DNA of 64,000 nt from Bacteroidota bacterium. GTDB lineage: Bacteria > Bacteroidota > Ignavibacteria > Tepidaquicellales > Tepidaquicellaceae. Positions 39,297 to 48,833 of this stretch are shown here, one piece after another. Position 1 is the stretch's first letter. Each line of letters opens with the position of its first letter. The stretch is from assembly GCA_018266845.1 (NCBI GenBank), contig JAFDZO010000016.1, forward strand, positions 24,595 to 88,594. The letters are read 5' to 3'. The notes beneath the pieces are model-generated. The model saw only the letters and a program-made list of their open reading frames with translations, had not been told where the DNA came from and did no database searches. The position numbers and the translations under genes were made by a program.

Positions 39297-41573
39297 TTAC
39301 TCTCCGTTTCTTATAATAGCTACTTTCCCAAGCCCGACTTTGCCGCCGTCCTTTGTATAAGCTGCTACGATATAAATCCCTGTCGGCACTGTTTTACCGT
39401 TTTTGTTAAGTCCGTTCCATTGGGCTATTCTTCCGCCGGGCGACTCGAATTCAGTTACTATTTGTCCGTCAATTGTAAGAATTTTTATTGTGGAATTTTC
39501 AACCAAGCCGTCAATATTCAGGTTAACACTTGATGGAAGCACAAAAGGATTTGGCGAACAAATAATTTTGTCAAAGGAAGAAACCGGTTCTACGGCATTT
39601 GTCTTCAGCGCGGAAAGACCTTTTAGTGTTCCGAAGTATGCTTTTCCTGTTTTATTGCTGATAGAAATCGAACCGATTTTATCATCAAGAACTGGGCTAT
39701 TTTTTGTGTTATACTGCGCAATAAGGGTAGAGCCGTCCTCAGATAAATTGAAAACTCCATTAGATGCAGTTCCAATCCATTTTTGGTTTATAATATCATT
39801 CTTTAACCTTGTACAGTTTTCCGTAAAAGGAACTTTCAGATTGCCGGAAATAATACCGAGCTTTGAAAGCGGTGGTTTACTGTTTGGGTTTTGTATTGCC
39901 TGCTGTGGGTTTGAAATTATGAATACACCATTGTTTGTTGCTACCCATACTTCTCCGTTTTTCTCTACGATGACATCATTAATATTTGTAACACTTCCAC
40001 CGGGGAATTCACTTAAACTATAGAACCCGTTAACATCATCATTTGGATTGGTTAGAGTATTATTTTCATTAAAGAAAATTAGTCCTGTAGGCGACCTGTT
40101 TTCTGAAACTATCCATTTTGTGTTATAGTTATCAACAGCTATTTGAGAATAATTAGCATCGTGAAGATATGAAGGGTTATCAAAGCCATACCAGTTACTG
40201 TCAGCAGTTAAAACATACAGTGATTTATTATTATTATTCTCGTAGAATGTAACCCATAAATTTCCTCTGCCGTCATCTGCGCCGCCATAAGCCGTGCAGA
40301 AAGTAGGATTTGTTCCTATGCCGGGAAGAATTGAATTTGATGGATTATAATTTTTAATGTAGTCGCCTTTTATAACAGAAACTCCTCCGCCAAATGAGAA
40401 AGCATAAATCGTATTATCTATGTGATGAATCTTTCTGAAAAAATTGCTTGAGCCTAAGCCCGGATAGGCAGTATTGTTATAGTTAGTCCATATTTGCCCG
40501 TCATATTTATAAATACCCGCTGTGCCGGAACCTCCTGCTGCCCATAATGAGCCGCTTTCATCAATAGTTATGTAATCAAAAATGCTTGTGAAAGGACAGT
40601 TAGGGCTTTTGAATGTATAGCCTGAGCTGCCCTTTACATAAATGCCTCCATTTGAAGAGCCGTAAACCGGTGTTTGTGAATTATCAGGTTGAATTACCGT
40701 CCATGTTCCCTGATTTACTTCAATGGAGATATTTGAAAGGTCGTTTGCCGGAGCAGAGTATATCGTAGAATTGCAATTAAAATAAAGTTTGTTGTTAATC
40801 CCTTTTATGCTCACAGTCTTTGCGCCGGATACAGCGCTGTTCGGATATAAGCTCCATGTTGTATTAGTATGATATACAAATCCGGTTTCTGAACCTATGA
40901 ATATAGTTCCGTTAAATGCTTCTATGCAGTTTATATTTGCATTAATGGGGGCAGAGATAAAGTTATTCCACGCAGCCGGGTTATTGAGATTGTTATTTGA
41001 AATTCTTGCAAATCCAAGCCCCGCTTTTGTGCCTGCATACAGTGTATCATTTGTAGCAGATAAAGCAGTAACGGCAGTTTTTATGGGAATAATCCCGATT
41101 TGATAATACGGAGCATCAACAAAATTTTCATTAGTAACATCAATCTTCTGTATTCCGTAACCTGTGCCGACATACATATAATTTCCGTATTGGAAAAAAC
41201 AGTTTATTGATTTATTCGTCTCGGAGGAATTTTTAATATCAAAAATAGTTTTAATAACATTCCCGCTTAAATCCATCACAACAATAGAGCCGTCAGATGC
41301 GCCAATCCATATTTTATCTTGTGAGTCAATGATAATGGAAGTAAGGTCTATGTTTATCAAACCGTTTAAGTTTGTATATTTTGTGAATTGCTCTGATGCA
41401 GAATTATAGAAAAATAATCCGCCTGAAGTAGCAGCAATATACGAGCTGCCTTTTACGGCAATTCCCCGCACATTTTTCAGGTCAGTAAAATTTTCCCATT
41501 TGCTGTTTTGAGCAAACAGTGATGAAAATGAAATTATGAATGCTGCAAAAACAAAAACGATTTTTTTTGTCAT
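39297..41573 (-). CDS. PorZ-like two-propeller T9SS protein
   Basis: A 758-residue exported protein. Signal peptide IVFVFAAFIISFSSLFA|Q. Residues about 25-660 form two beta-propellers of the two-component-regulator-propeller kind (W..FT.L..VRGIAV, GLFFYNSASEQFTKYTNLNGL, KIWIGASDGSIVVMDL, NGEVWVATNNGVFIIS). The last ~85 residues (SPNPFVLPSS...LTIDGQIVTEF...WNGLNKNGKTVPTGIYIVAAYTKDG) are a FlgD-like/CTD-type sandwich. Size and domain order fit PorZ, a surface part of the T9SS attachment complex in Porphyromonas gingivalis. It is upstream of hisA, which is unrelated. Confidence 0.75.
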   Translation of the reverse strand: MTKKIVFVFAAFIISFSSLFAQNSKWENFTDLKNVRGIAVKGSSYIAATSGGLFFYNSASEQFTKYTNLNGLINIDLTSIIIDSQDKIWIGASDGSIVVMDLSGNVIKTIFDIKNSSETNKSINCFFQYGNYMYVGTGYGIQKIDVTNENFVDAPYYQIGIIPIKTAVTALSATNDTLYAGTKAGLGFARISNNNLNNPAAWNNFISAPINANINCIEAFNGTIFIGSETGFVYHTNTTWSLYPNSAVSGAKTVSIKGINNKLYFNCNSTIYSAPANDLSNISIEVNQGTWTVIQPDNSQTPVYGSSNGGIYVKGSSGYTFKSPNCPFTSIFDYITIDESGSLWAAGGSGTAGIYKYDGQIWTNYNNTAYPGLGSSNFFRKIHHIDNTIYAFSFGGGVSVIKGDYIKNYNPSNSILPGIGTNPTFCTAYGGADDGRGNLWVTFYENNNNKSLYVLTADSNWYGFDNPSYLHDANYSQIAVDNYNTKWIVSENRSPTGLIFFNENNTLTNPNDDVNGFYSLSEFPGGSVTNINDVIVEKNGEVWVATNNGVFIISNPQQAIQNPNSKPPLSKLGIISGNLKVPFTENCTRLKNDIINQKWIGTASNGVFNLSEDGSTLIAQYNTKNSPVLDDKIGSISISNKTGKAYFGTLKGLSALKTNAVEPVSSFDKIICSPNPFVLPSSVNLNIDGLVENSTIKILTIDGQIVTEFESPGGRIAQWNGLNKNGKTVPTGIYIVAAYTKDGGKVGLGKVAIIRNGE

Positions 41574-41771
41574 GACTTTTCTTGCGTCTTTTTGATTTAA
41601 GAAAATGTAGAAAAGGCTCTTAAGATAAGATTTAATTTCGTAAGAATAATTTATAAAAATAAGTCTATAAAATCAGCTGAAATATTTTTTTAAAAGGGTA
41701 GAGTTTTTAGATGTGTAGTCTTTTGATTAGAAGTAATTTATAAAATAAATAATTAAAAATCAGTAATAAAT

Positions 41772-42080
41772 TCAGAATAAGTTATCTATTGCATCCTGAA
41801 GCTCCGTCTTTGTACGAAGGTCGTTTTGAGAAGCAGCGACAAACAAACCCTGATTGTAAATTTTTCTTGCTTCCTCTGTTTCACCTTTTTCTTCCAGAAG
41901 TTTTCCATATTGGTAATACACTGCCAGATAATTGGGCGAATTGGCTAATAATTCTTTAAAATGCTCTTCTGCATTATCCTGCTCATTAATTGAAACATAC
42001 TCTAAGGCTAAAGCATATCTGGTAAATTCATCGGCAGGGTTACTTTCCAAAAGATTTTTTAGTGTTTCTATTCTGCTCAT
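41772..42080 (-). CDS. Small TPR-like protein
   Basis: A 102-residue soluble protein with two to three tetratricopeptide-like repeats: DEFTRYALALEYVSINEQDNAEEHFKELLANSPNYLAVYYQYGKLLEEKGETEEARKIYNQGL is built of 34-residue helix pairs with the canonical small and aromatic positions. Such proteins are protein-protein adaptors; the partner is unknown. It stands alone between the PorZ-like and subtilase genes. Confidence 0.8.
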   Translation of the reverse strand: MSRIETLKNLLESNPADEFTRYALALEYVSINEQDNAEEHFKELLANSPNYLAVYYQYGKLLEEKGETEEARKIYNQGLFVAASQNDLRTKTELQDAIDNLF

Positions 42081-42202
42081 AGGATATAAATATCATTTAT
42101 ATATTCTTAAAAAAAAATTCAGAAAAACGAATAAAATTGAGGGGGTCAGCTTACAATTTTATGTAATTATGATATTTGCTTTCATTTTTACCAATATAAG
42201 AG

Positions 42203-42210
42203 TATATTTG
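42203..42210 (+). promoter_or_regulatory. Candidate -7 promoter box of the subtilase gene
   Basis: TATATTTG (TAnnTTTG form) with TTTG 24 nt upstream, 35 nt before the ATG. Confidence 0.35.
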
Positions 42211-42245
42211 AATATTCCACTAAACCACATCTAAGAATTTTTCTA

Positions 42246-45200
42246 ATGGAAAAGAAATTTTTTTCAGGGCTTTCCGTGTTTTTTATAACGGCATTAATTG
42301 TAGGAGTTTTTATTTTTGCCATTTCAAAAAATACGAAAACAGAAAGTTCCTTCTCTTCGATTTACGAAGATAAAAATTACATTGAGGGAGAAATCCTCGT
42401 CTCTCTTAACGGCGGAGCAAATATTAATAACCTGCTGGCTGATTATTCCAATATCGGATTGCGTGTTAAAGAGCGCTTAATTCCCGATATGAATATCTAT
42501 CTTCTTGAGTTTGATAAAACCAGGATGTCTTCTATTGATGCATTAATCAGCATTAAAGGAAAAAGAGATGTTTCTGTTGCTCAATTTAATCATATTGTTC
42601 AGCAAAGAGTAACAACTCCAAACGATACACGATTTGCCGAGCAATGGGATATGAATAATACGGGGCAGTCGGGCGGTACTCCTGATGCCGATATTGATGC
42701 GCCTGAGGCATGGGATATTGCTACGGGCGGTAACACTGCTATGGGCGATACGATTGTAGTTTGTGTTGTTGATGGCGGCGGCGACTTAACTCACCCGGAT
42801 ATTACATGGTGGAAAAATTATCAGGAAATTCCGGGCAACGGAATTGATGATGACGGCAACGGTTACATTGATGATTATGACGGGTGGAATGCAATCAGCA
42901 ATAACGGAACAATTCCATCTAACTCGCACGCCACACACGTTTCTGGAACTGTCGGCGCAAAAGGAAACAACAGCCAGGGTGTTGCAGGTGTTAACTGGAA
43001 AGTAAAGGTTATGCCTGTTAACGGCTCAACAAGTTCTGAAGCGGTTGCCATTAAGGCTTACGGCTACCCTTATAAAATGAGAAAGCTTTACAATGAAACT
43101 AACGGCACTAAAGGAGCTTTTGTGGTTTCTACAAATTCTTCATTCGGAGTTGATAACGGGCAGCCGTCAAACTTTCCTCTCTGGTGCGCAATGTATGATT
43201 CTTTGGGAAGGGTTGGAGTTTTATCAGCAGGCGCGGGTCCGAACAACAATGTGAATATTGATGTTGTCGGAGATATTCCGACGGCTTGTCCAAGCCCGTG
43301 GCTTATTGCAGTTACGAATACAACCAATACGGACGTAAAGAACTCCGGCGCAGGTTACGGTCCTATCAATATGGACTTAGGCGCTCCGGGAACTAACATA
43401 CTTTCAACCTTGCCGGGAAATACATACGGAAACAATACGGGTACCTCTATGGCTACTCCACACGTTGCAGGGGCAGTCGGCTTGATGTATAATGCTGCCG
43501 GAATAAATTTTATTCAGCTTGGAAAAATAAAACCGGATTCGCTTGCAACATATATGAAATTTGCAATGCTCTCAACTGTTGATACTCTTGCATCATTGCA
43601 AACACTGGTGCTTTCAAAAGGAAGATTAAATCTCTTCAAAGCTGTAAATAAAGTTAAAGTTTCCAATGTTCCTGTATTAAATAATTTTAGCTTAACTTCA
43701 CCGGCTGCCGGTACTACAGTAACCACTCTGCCAGGCTCATCACAGACAGTAACTTTTATGTGGGATACTTCAGCTACAGGAGCTTCATACAAATTCATAT
43801 TCGGTTCTCCATCAGCGCCTAACAGACAAATTACGATTGGCGCAGGAACAAACTCAGTAACAATGACTTTGGGCGCTCTTGATAATATTCTTGCAGGATT
43901 AGGTGTTGCTCAGGGCAATTCGCTTGTAGGTTCGTGGGATGTCTGGGCATCAAGGCAATTACCTACAGTTGATTCATTAAAATCACAAAACGGACCGAGA
44001 GCAGTAACTCTTACAAGAGGCGTTCCAACTCTTTCAGCGTTTAATCTTGTTTCACCTGCAAGCGGCACAACGATTACAACATCGGGCTTCAATAATTCAA
44101 ACGTTAATTTTTCATGGACACGTTCCGGGCAGGGCACATTCTATAGATGGATGTTCGATGCCCCTACATTTGCAGGCGCGCCGTTGTTTAGAATTATGTC
44201 CGGCAACAGCGGTAACGATTCAACTCTATCACTGGTAAACTCATCGCTTGATTTAATGCTTGGGCAGGCAGGTTTAAATCCGGGAGATTCACTCGCCGGT
44301 CAATGGAGAGTATATGCTTACAGAAATGCAACTGATTCTGCTGCATCTGTCCAAACCTACGCGCTTACATTTAAAAGACAAGCTAAAGGCGATGTATTAG
44401 TTGCGTATGATTCTACATCTGCCAATTGCCGTATCAGCAGAGATTCTGTTACGACTGCTTTATCAAATTTAGGGGTTACATTTGATTTTTATAACAGAGG
44501 CACAAGTAGTGCGACAACCTCTATTTCTTTCAGAGGATACAAAAAAGTAATCTGGCTTGGCGAAGGCACAAGCACTATTGCAAATCCGCAGAAAGATTCT
44601 CTTAAATCATACCTTACTGCAGGAGGCACAACTGTTGCTGCAAAGTCTAAACTTATTATTTTCTCTGAAGATATTGGTTACAATCACGACAGAGCGGGCG
44701 CAACGTATCTTGATACAGTATTTACGAGACAATATCTTGGTATTGTGTTTATAGCGGATAGACCCTCTGTTGGAGCGGGTAATGTAGGATTAAAAGGTCT
44801 GCAAATCAGTTCAGGCATTAAAGATAGTATTGCAGGCACATGGCCTGATGTAATCAAAAAATCATCTGCCGGTTCGACAGCTTTATTGTACGGGTACAGG
44901 TGGTTCAATTCCTCTGATTCCGTAAATGCAATAGGAAGACAGGCAAACACATTTAATACGGCTACATTCAGTCTGGATATAGAAGCGTTAAGAAATACCG
45001 CAGACGGACCAACATCTTCTCCTGTAAGAAGAATTGTAAAAGCAGCTTTGGATTATGTTGACCAGCTTCTTGTAAGCTCGGGAGAAAATACATCGCTCAT
45101 TCCTTCTGTATTTGAATTGAAACAAAATTATCCGAATCCGTTTAACCCTGTAACAAAGATTTCTTATTCGATTCCGAAGGCAGGGATTGTAACGCTAAAA

Positions 45201-45368
45201 ATCTTTGATGTTACAGGCAGGGAAGTAGCTTCACTGATGAATGAATTGAAGCAGCCGGGAGTTTATGCCGTTGACTTCAACGCATCTTCGTTTGCATCGG
45301 GAGTTTACTTCTATAGATTAGAATCTGCGGACTTTGTTGATACAAAGAGAATGGTACTTCTGAAGTAG
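42246..45368 (+). CDS. T9SS-exported subtilisin-like serine protease (S8)
   Basis: A 1040-residue exported protease. A signal anchor covers residues 8-27. Residues ~45-120 look like an inhibitor_I9-type prodomain (EGEILVSLNGGANINNLL...SVAQFNHIV). The S8 catalytic triad is intact: Asp176 in VVCVVDGGG, His231 in SHATHVSGT and Ser401 in GTSMATPHVAG. Then come two similar ~110-residue Ig-like repeats, starting at SLTSPAAGTTVTTL and NLVSPASGTTITT (about 480-700), a beta/alpha region resembling an unannotated domain (about 710-930), and a T9SS tail with NYPNPFNP at 961-968. It is probably displayed on or released from the cell surface. Confidence 0.93.
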   Translation: MEKKFFSGLSVFFITALIVGVFIFAISKNTKTESSFSSIYEDKNYIEGEILVSLNGGANINNLLADYSNIGLRVKERLIPDMNIYLLEFDKTRMSSIDALISIKGKRDVSVAQFNHIVQQRVTTPNDTRFAEQWDMNNTGQSGGTPDADIDAPEAWDIATGGNTAMGDTIVVCVVDGGGDLTHPDITWWKNYQEIPGNGIDDDGNGYIDDYDGWNAISNNGTIPSNSHATHVSGTVGAKGNNSQGVAGVNWKVKVMPVNGSTSSEAVAIKAYGYPYKMRKLYNETNGTKGAFVVSTNSSFGVDNGQPSNFPLWCAMYDSLGRVGVLSAGAGPNNNVNIDVVGDIPTACPSPWLIAVTNTTNTDVKNSGAGYGPINMDLGAPGTNILSTLPGNTYGNNTGTSMATPHVAGAVGLMYNAAGINFIQLGKIKPDSLATYMKFAMLSTVDTLASLQTLVLSKGRLNLFKAVNKVKVSNVPVLNNFSLTSPAAGTTVTTLPGSSQTVTFMWDTSATGASYKFIFGSPSAPNRQITIGAGTNSVTMTLGALDNILAGLGVAQGNSLVGSWDVWASRQLPTVDSLKSQNGPRAVTLTRGVPTLSAFNLVSPASGTTITTSGFNNSNVNFSWTRSGQGTFYRWMFDAPTFAGAPLFRIMSGNSGNDSTLSLVNSSLDLMLGQAGLNPGDSLAGQWRVYAYRNATDSAASVQTYALTFKRQAKGDVLVAYDSTSANCRISRDSVTTALSNLGVTFDFYNRGTSSATTSISFRGYKKVIWLGEGTSTIANPQKDSLKSYLTAGGTTVAAKSKLIIFSEDIGYNHDRAGATYLDTVFTRQYLGIVFIADRPSVGAGNVGLKGLQISSGIKDSIAGTWPDVIKKSSAGSTALLYGYRWFNSSDSVNAIGRQANTFNTATFSLDIEALRNTADGPTSSPVRRIVKAALDYVDQLLVSSGENTSLIPSVFELKQNYPNPFNPVTKISYSIPKAGIVTLKIFDVTGREVASLMNELKQPGVYAVDFNASSFASGVYFYRLESADFVDTKRMVLLK

Positions 45369-45402
45369 TTATTGGTTGTTAGTTTTCAGTTGACAGTAAA
45401 AA

Positions 45403-45450
45403 TCTATAGACCTGTCAGGTTTTCAATCCTGACAGGTCTTATTTTTTATT
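45403..45450 (+). terminator. Bidirectional terminator, CCTGACAGG repeat type
   Basis: Perfect 12-bp stem AGACCTGTCAGG / CCTGACAGGTCT, loop TTTTCAAT, followed by TATTTTTTATT. It serves the convergent subtilase and NlpC-like genes. A related GACCTGACAGG sequence stands near 48203. Confidence 0.85.
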
Positions 45451-46162
45451 CAAATTTCTTATCTATTCTCCCTATTATCACTTTTCTTACATCTCCTTGC
45501 TGGTACTTGCTGCCTTTTTCTACGCTCCAGCAGTAACCGGTGATTTCCCCGTTCGCATCGGTATATATTCTAAAATATCCGGTGCCGATTCCATTTCTGT
45601 ATTTTCCGTCTCCGAGGTATCTTACATCTGTTGTTCCGTGTCCGTGTGAGCTTTCATCAATAATTTTTACCTTCCATTGTTTTGTGTTTTCCACGATTGG
45701 TTCGGATGCTTCCATTTCTATAGGAGCTTCTGAGATGAGCATTATGTGTCCCGTGTCATCCATCAGTTTAGGGAATTTTATTGCAATCACATCGCCGGGT
45801 TTCGCATCTTTTATGTTTGAAAATCCCTGAAAGCCGTTCCCTTTTTTAATCTGATTGTAATAGTCTTTGGCATAAGCTCTTTTCTTCTTATGCATCCACT
45901 TATTGAAAGTCTTGTCACTGATACTGTATGTCTGCTTGATTAGCTGATTGATAAGTCCGCTGCAATCGGTTCTGCATTCATAGGTATCGGAGCCGTCAAC
46001 ACCTTTCCATTTAACTATAGGAGTTTTGTGCGTGTAGCTTGTCATATCCACAGAAACATTTTTTTGGAGTATTTCTCCCCAATACAAAATTGTTTTCTCC
46101 TGAGCAAATGCTGAGAGAATAAAAAGAAAGACAAAGCTTAAAGCTAAAAGATTTTTTTTCAT
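45446..46162 (-). CDS. Secreted NlpC/P60-like cysteine peptidase
   Basis: A 238-residue exported protein: signal peptide LLALSFVFLFILSAFA|Q, then a papain-like NlpC/P60-type core with the nucleophile in RTDCSGLINQL (Cys about 67) and the catalytic His in DDTGHIMLISE (about 139), preceded by the conserved AKPGDVIAIKFP segment. Such enzymes cut peptidoglycan stem peptides. The ends between motifs (KKRAYAKDYYNQIKKGNGF) are longer than in minimal members. It lies alone, with the convergent terminator at its 3' end. Confidence 0.75.
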   Translation of the reverse strand: MKKNLLALSFVFLFILSAFAQEKTILYWGEILQKNVSVDMTSYTHKTPIVKWKGVDGSDTYECRTDCSGLINQLIKQTYSISDKTFNKWMHKKKRAYAKDYYNQIKKGNGFQGFSNIKDAKPGDVIAIKFPKLMDDTGHIMLISEAPIEMEASEPIVENTKQWKVKIIDESSHGHGTTDVRYLGDGKYRNGIGTGYFRIYTDANGEITGYCWSVEKGSKYQQGDVRKVIIGRIDKKFE

Positions 46163-46205
46163 ATTTATTTATTGTTAGATTAATTTCTTTTTACCGGCGA
46201 GAAGA

Positions 46206-46233
46206 TACCGCTCACGGTAGCGCCCTCCGGGGC
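46206..46233. repeat. Two small hairpins, one with TCC apex
   Basis: TACCG / CGGTA around CTCA, then GCCC / GGGC around TCCG, in the short gap between the NlpC-like and oxidase-like genes. The second may be a short member of the TCC-apex family. Confidence 0.4.
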
Positions 46234-46237
46234 AAAT

Positions 46238-46792
46238 TTATTTTTTAAAACTCAAATCTGTCGGCAGTCCGTCAAGACTTACTAAGTTTTTTTGATTAAT
46301 ATATTCAATCAACCCATTTTCTCCTTTTGCGTCAGCCCATTTAAAGTGAATGTCGCGGTCTGTTTTGAATTCATACTCCGGCACTCCGAATCCGCATGAA
46401 GTCTGCACTAAATCTATATCCGCAATTATTAACTGCCTTGTGCTGGGGTAAATTTTAAAATGTGAAGAATATTTTTCCCACTCTTCAGAGTTGTTAAGCA
46501 CGGCTTTGCCCTTACCGTATAATCTCAATATCAACGGCTTTTCATCGAACGAACAGAACATAAAAGTTATTCTTCCGTTTTCTCTTGTATGAGCAGAGGT
46601 TTCGTTGCCGCTGGAGATTAAATCCATGTAACCAACCTTGTTATCCTCCAGCACTTTGAAACAATCAAGCCCTTTCGGAGATAAATTCACCCTTCCGTTT
46701 TTGCTTAAAGGAGCAGTTGCGACAAAAAAAATATGCTGGCGCTCAATAAATTCTTTGTGTGATGAAGATATGAAACTGTGAAGTTTTCCCAT
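46238..46792 (-). CDS. Pyridoxamine 5'-phosphate oxidase-family flavoprotein
   Basis: A 184-residue split-barrel FMN-binding protein. RVNLSPKGLDCFKVLEDNKVGYMDLISSGNETSAHTRENGRITFMFCSF (residues about 29-77) is the PPOX-family signature for the class annotated pyridoxamine 5'-phosphate oxidase family; RLYGKGKAVL follows. Members bind FMN or F420 and reduce small molecules or haem-related substrates. True pyridoxine biosynthesis is not implied. Confidence 0.85.
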   Translation of the reverse strand: MGKLHSFISSSHKEFIERQHIFFVATAPLSKNGRVNLSPKGLDCFKVLEDNKVGYMDLISSGNETSAHTRENGRITFMFCSFDEKPLILRLYGKGKAVLNNSEEWEKYSSHFKIYPSTRQLIIADIDLVQTSCGFGVPEYEFKTDRDIHFKWADAKGENGLIEYINQKNLVSLDGLPTDLSFKK

Positions 46793-47010
46793 AAAAAATT
46801 TTATTATTATTCTTCAAAAATAATATTCAAATTATTTCCGCTGTATATAGTAAATAATTTTTCTGCGAAATTCCACCCCTTTGAAATAATATTGTTATAT
46901 TTGTATTGAAGAAGTTTAGAAAGTTTTATATGTGCCGGCGGAATTTTGTGTTTATTAATTTAATTCCAGATTACTTTCGCGCTGTATCATTTTTTAAATT
47001 AACAAAAGTT

Positions 47011-48156
47011 ATGAAAACTATTCTACCTGTAATTTTCATTTTCTTTTTTCTTGCAGGAATTGCCAATCCGCAGGATTCCACTAAGTCCCTGAATAAGAAT
47101 TCCGGCACGGAAAAAAACATTGTGCATGATACCATTATCGAAAAGACAATTTTACAAAGCCTTCCCTTTGATATTTCAGGATATATAGATGTTTATTACA
47201 GTCATGATAATGATTATGCTAATGCACTAGACCGCTTCCCGGGAGTTTCGCCGCAGCGTGATGAATACCGTATCAATATAGCGCAGCTTAGCTTAAAATA
47301 TTTCAAACAAAATGTAAGAGGTAATATCACATTACAATATGGTGATGAGCCTGATGTTTATTGGGATTCCGATAAAAAATTATTGCAGGAGGCAAATGTC
47401 GGGTTTTCTCCCTATGAAAATCTTTGGATAGATGCCGGGTATTTTCTTACTCATATAGGTACTGAAAGCATCCGCCCCATGGAAAATGTTTTTTCATCAT
47501 TTGCAATGGTTTCTTATTATGAGCCGTTCCCGCAGGCAGGCGCAGTGGTTTCGTATTCTACAAGAAGATTCAACGGCGCATTCTGGATAATGAACGGCTA
47601 CGGACAGATAGCCGATAACAACAAAAATAAATCGCTGGGGCTTTCTCTTACGTGGTGGCCTTATAAAAATGTATCGCTCTCCTATAATAATATTGCCGGC
47701 AATGAGTCATCTGATTTAGACAATCAGAAGCAGCGCCTTTATAACAATTTTATAGTGCGGGCAAACCTTGGAGAAAACTGGAATATTATTCTTAATAACG
47801 ATTTTTGCCTCCAGCAAAAATCGAAGATAGACGATTCAACGGGGATAGGTTCTATGGTCGGCGGATACCTGACAGTAAAATATACGTTCAACAATCCGAA
47901 GTTTTCCATAGCATACAGAGGAGAGTACTTTGCAGATTTCGACGGAATATTTTCTCCGATATATACAATTTCTCCCCTTGAGAGAAGCGGGCTTTTGTGT
48001 TACGGTCCCTCGCTTGCATTTGAGTACAAACCTATGCCGAATGCCTATGTAAGGATTGAGGGAAGATATTTAACCACGTGGCGGGATTTAAAAATATTTT
48101 CAGATGAAAAAGATTATAGAGTAGATGGAAGCATAACGATGGGAGTGGCGTTTTAG
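47011..48156 (+). CDS. Outer-membrane beta-barrel porin, BBP2-like
   Basis: I start at 47011 (MKTILPVIFIFFFLAGIANPQ), a signal peptide; the longer frame from 46906 adds a poor leader. The mature ~380-residue protein alternates hydrophobic and polar residues with regular turns and ends with a C-terminal aromatic (GVAF), as outer-membrane strands do. The pattern FDISGYIDVYYSHDNDYANA...Y.IN.A.L.LKYF..NVRGNITLQYGD fits the putative OmpL-like beta-barrel family BBP2 (PF07642). It may let solutes across the outer membrane. Confidence 0.85.
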   Translation: MKTILPVIFIFFFLAGIANPQDSTKSLNKNSGTEKNIVHDTIIEKTILQSLPFDISGYIDVYYSHDNDYANALDRFPGVSPQRDEYRINIAQLSLKYFKQNVRGNITLQYGDEPDVYWDSDKKLLQEANVGFSPYENLWIDAGYFLTHIGTESIRPMENVFSSFAMVSYYEPFPQAGAVVSYSTRRFNGAFWIMNGYGQIADNNKNKSLGLSLTWWPYKNVSLSYNNIAGNESSDLDNQKQRLYNNFIVRANLGENWNIILNNDFCLQQKSKIDDSTGIGSMVGGYLTVKYTFNNPKFSIAYRGEYFADFDGIFSPIYTISPLERSGLLCYGPSLAFEYKPMPNAYVRIEGRYLTTWRDLKIFSDEKDYRVDGSITMGVAF

Positions 48157-48228
48157 TTTAGTTGCTCGTTGTTTGTTATTCGTTACCCGTTGTTTGAGTT
48201 TGACCTGACAGGTTTGATTTTAAGTTTT

Positions 48229-48281
48229 CCGTCCCAAACTCCTGTTTGGGACGGAACTAGTGAGCGAAACTCTGTTTCGCT
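48229..48281. repeat. REP-like palindromes downstream of the RAYT gene
   Basis: 48229-48254: arms CCGTCCCAAAC / GTTTGGGACGG, loop TCCT, perfect. 48263-48281: arms AGCGAAAC / GTTTCGCT, loop TCT, perfect. They lie within 60 nt of the RAYT stop. Confidence 0.8.
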
Positions 48282-48285
48282 TTAA

Positions 48286-48816
48286 TTAAAAACTATCAAT
48301 ATCAATAACACATTGTTTATCCTTTAAGTAATGACTTGCTGAACTATATTTCCAATCCTCAGGATTTTCAACCAATCCCCTTCTTACGGGATTATAGTGT
48401 ATATATTCAGCCTTTTGATTAAACATTTCTTGAGAAGAAATTTGAATTGGATGAAAACCTTCCTGCCACACTTGATATTCACTCTCGGTTTTGTGTGCTT
48501 TTTTATAAAACTCAAATTGATGTAGCAGCCAATCTTTACTATCTTTCTTTATATTATTAATAATTTGCTTTGCTGTGTACTTTTTAAAATTCGACATTAT
48601 TCTAGATAGATTTTCATTTACTGCTATTAAATGAAAATGATTATCCATTGTTACAAATGAGAATATCTTTAGATTTTTATTTGTCTGATAAAATTTGAGT
48701 GCGGAAGTAAGAATATCACAGTATTTAGAATTTGTGAATATTGGAATCCATTCCAGAATGGTAGAAGTTATAAAGTATGGATATTGATTGTCTAATATTT
48801 TATATGATGAGCGCAT
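48286..48816 (-). CDS. REP-associated tyrosine transposase (Y1_Tnp, IS200-like)
   Basis: I start at 48816 (MRSSYKILDN), because the N-terminal extension to 48873 reads through a REP palindrome. The 176-residue protein is a small Y1 HUH transposase of the RAYT type: YPYFITSTILEWIPIF, FVTMDNHFHLIAVNEN (HUH site HFH) and EYIHYNPVRRGLVENPEDWKYSSASHY, with the probable catalytic Tyr in EYIHYNPV or ASHY. In other bacteria RAYTs cut and rejoin REP single strands and are usually single-copy. Both flanks carry palindromes, fitting a REP/RAYT system. It lies in the gap between the porin gene and the end of carB. Confidence 0.93.
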   Translation of the reverse strand: MRSSYKILDNQYPYFITSTILEWIPIFTNSKYCDILTSALKFYQTNKNLKIFSFVTMDNHFHLIAVNENLSRIMSNFKKYTAKQIINNIKKDSKDWLLHQFEFYKKAHKTESEYQVWQEGFHPIQISSQEMFNQKAEYIHYNPVRRGLVENPEDWKYSSASHYLKDKQCVIDIDSF

Positions 48817-48833
48817 AATTCTTAAAACGATTA

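Noticed and set aside
46906..47010. N-terminal extension of the porin frame
   Set aside because: The extension (CRRNFVFINLIPDYF...) precedes a perfect signal peptide starting at 47011, and would place it internally.
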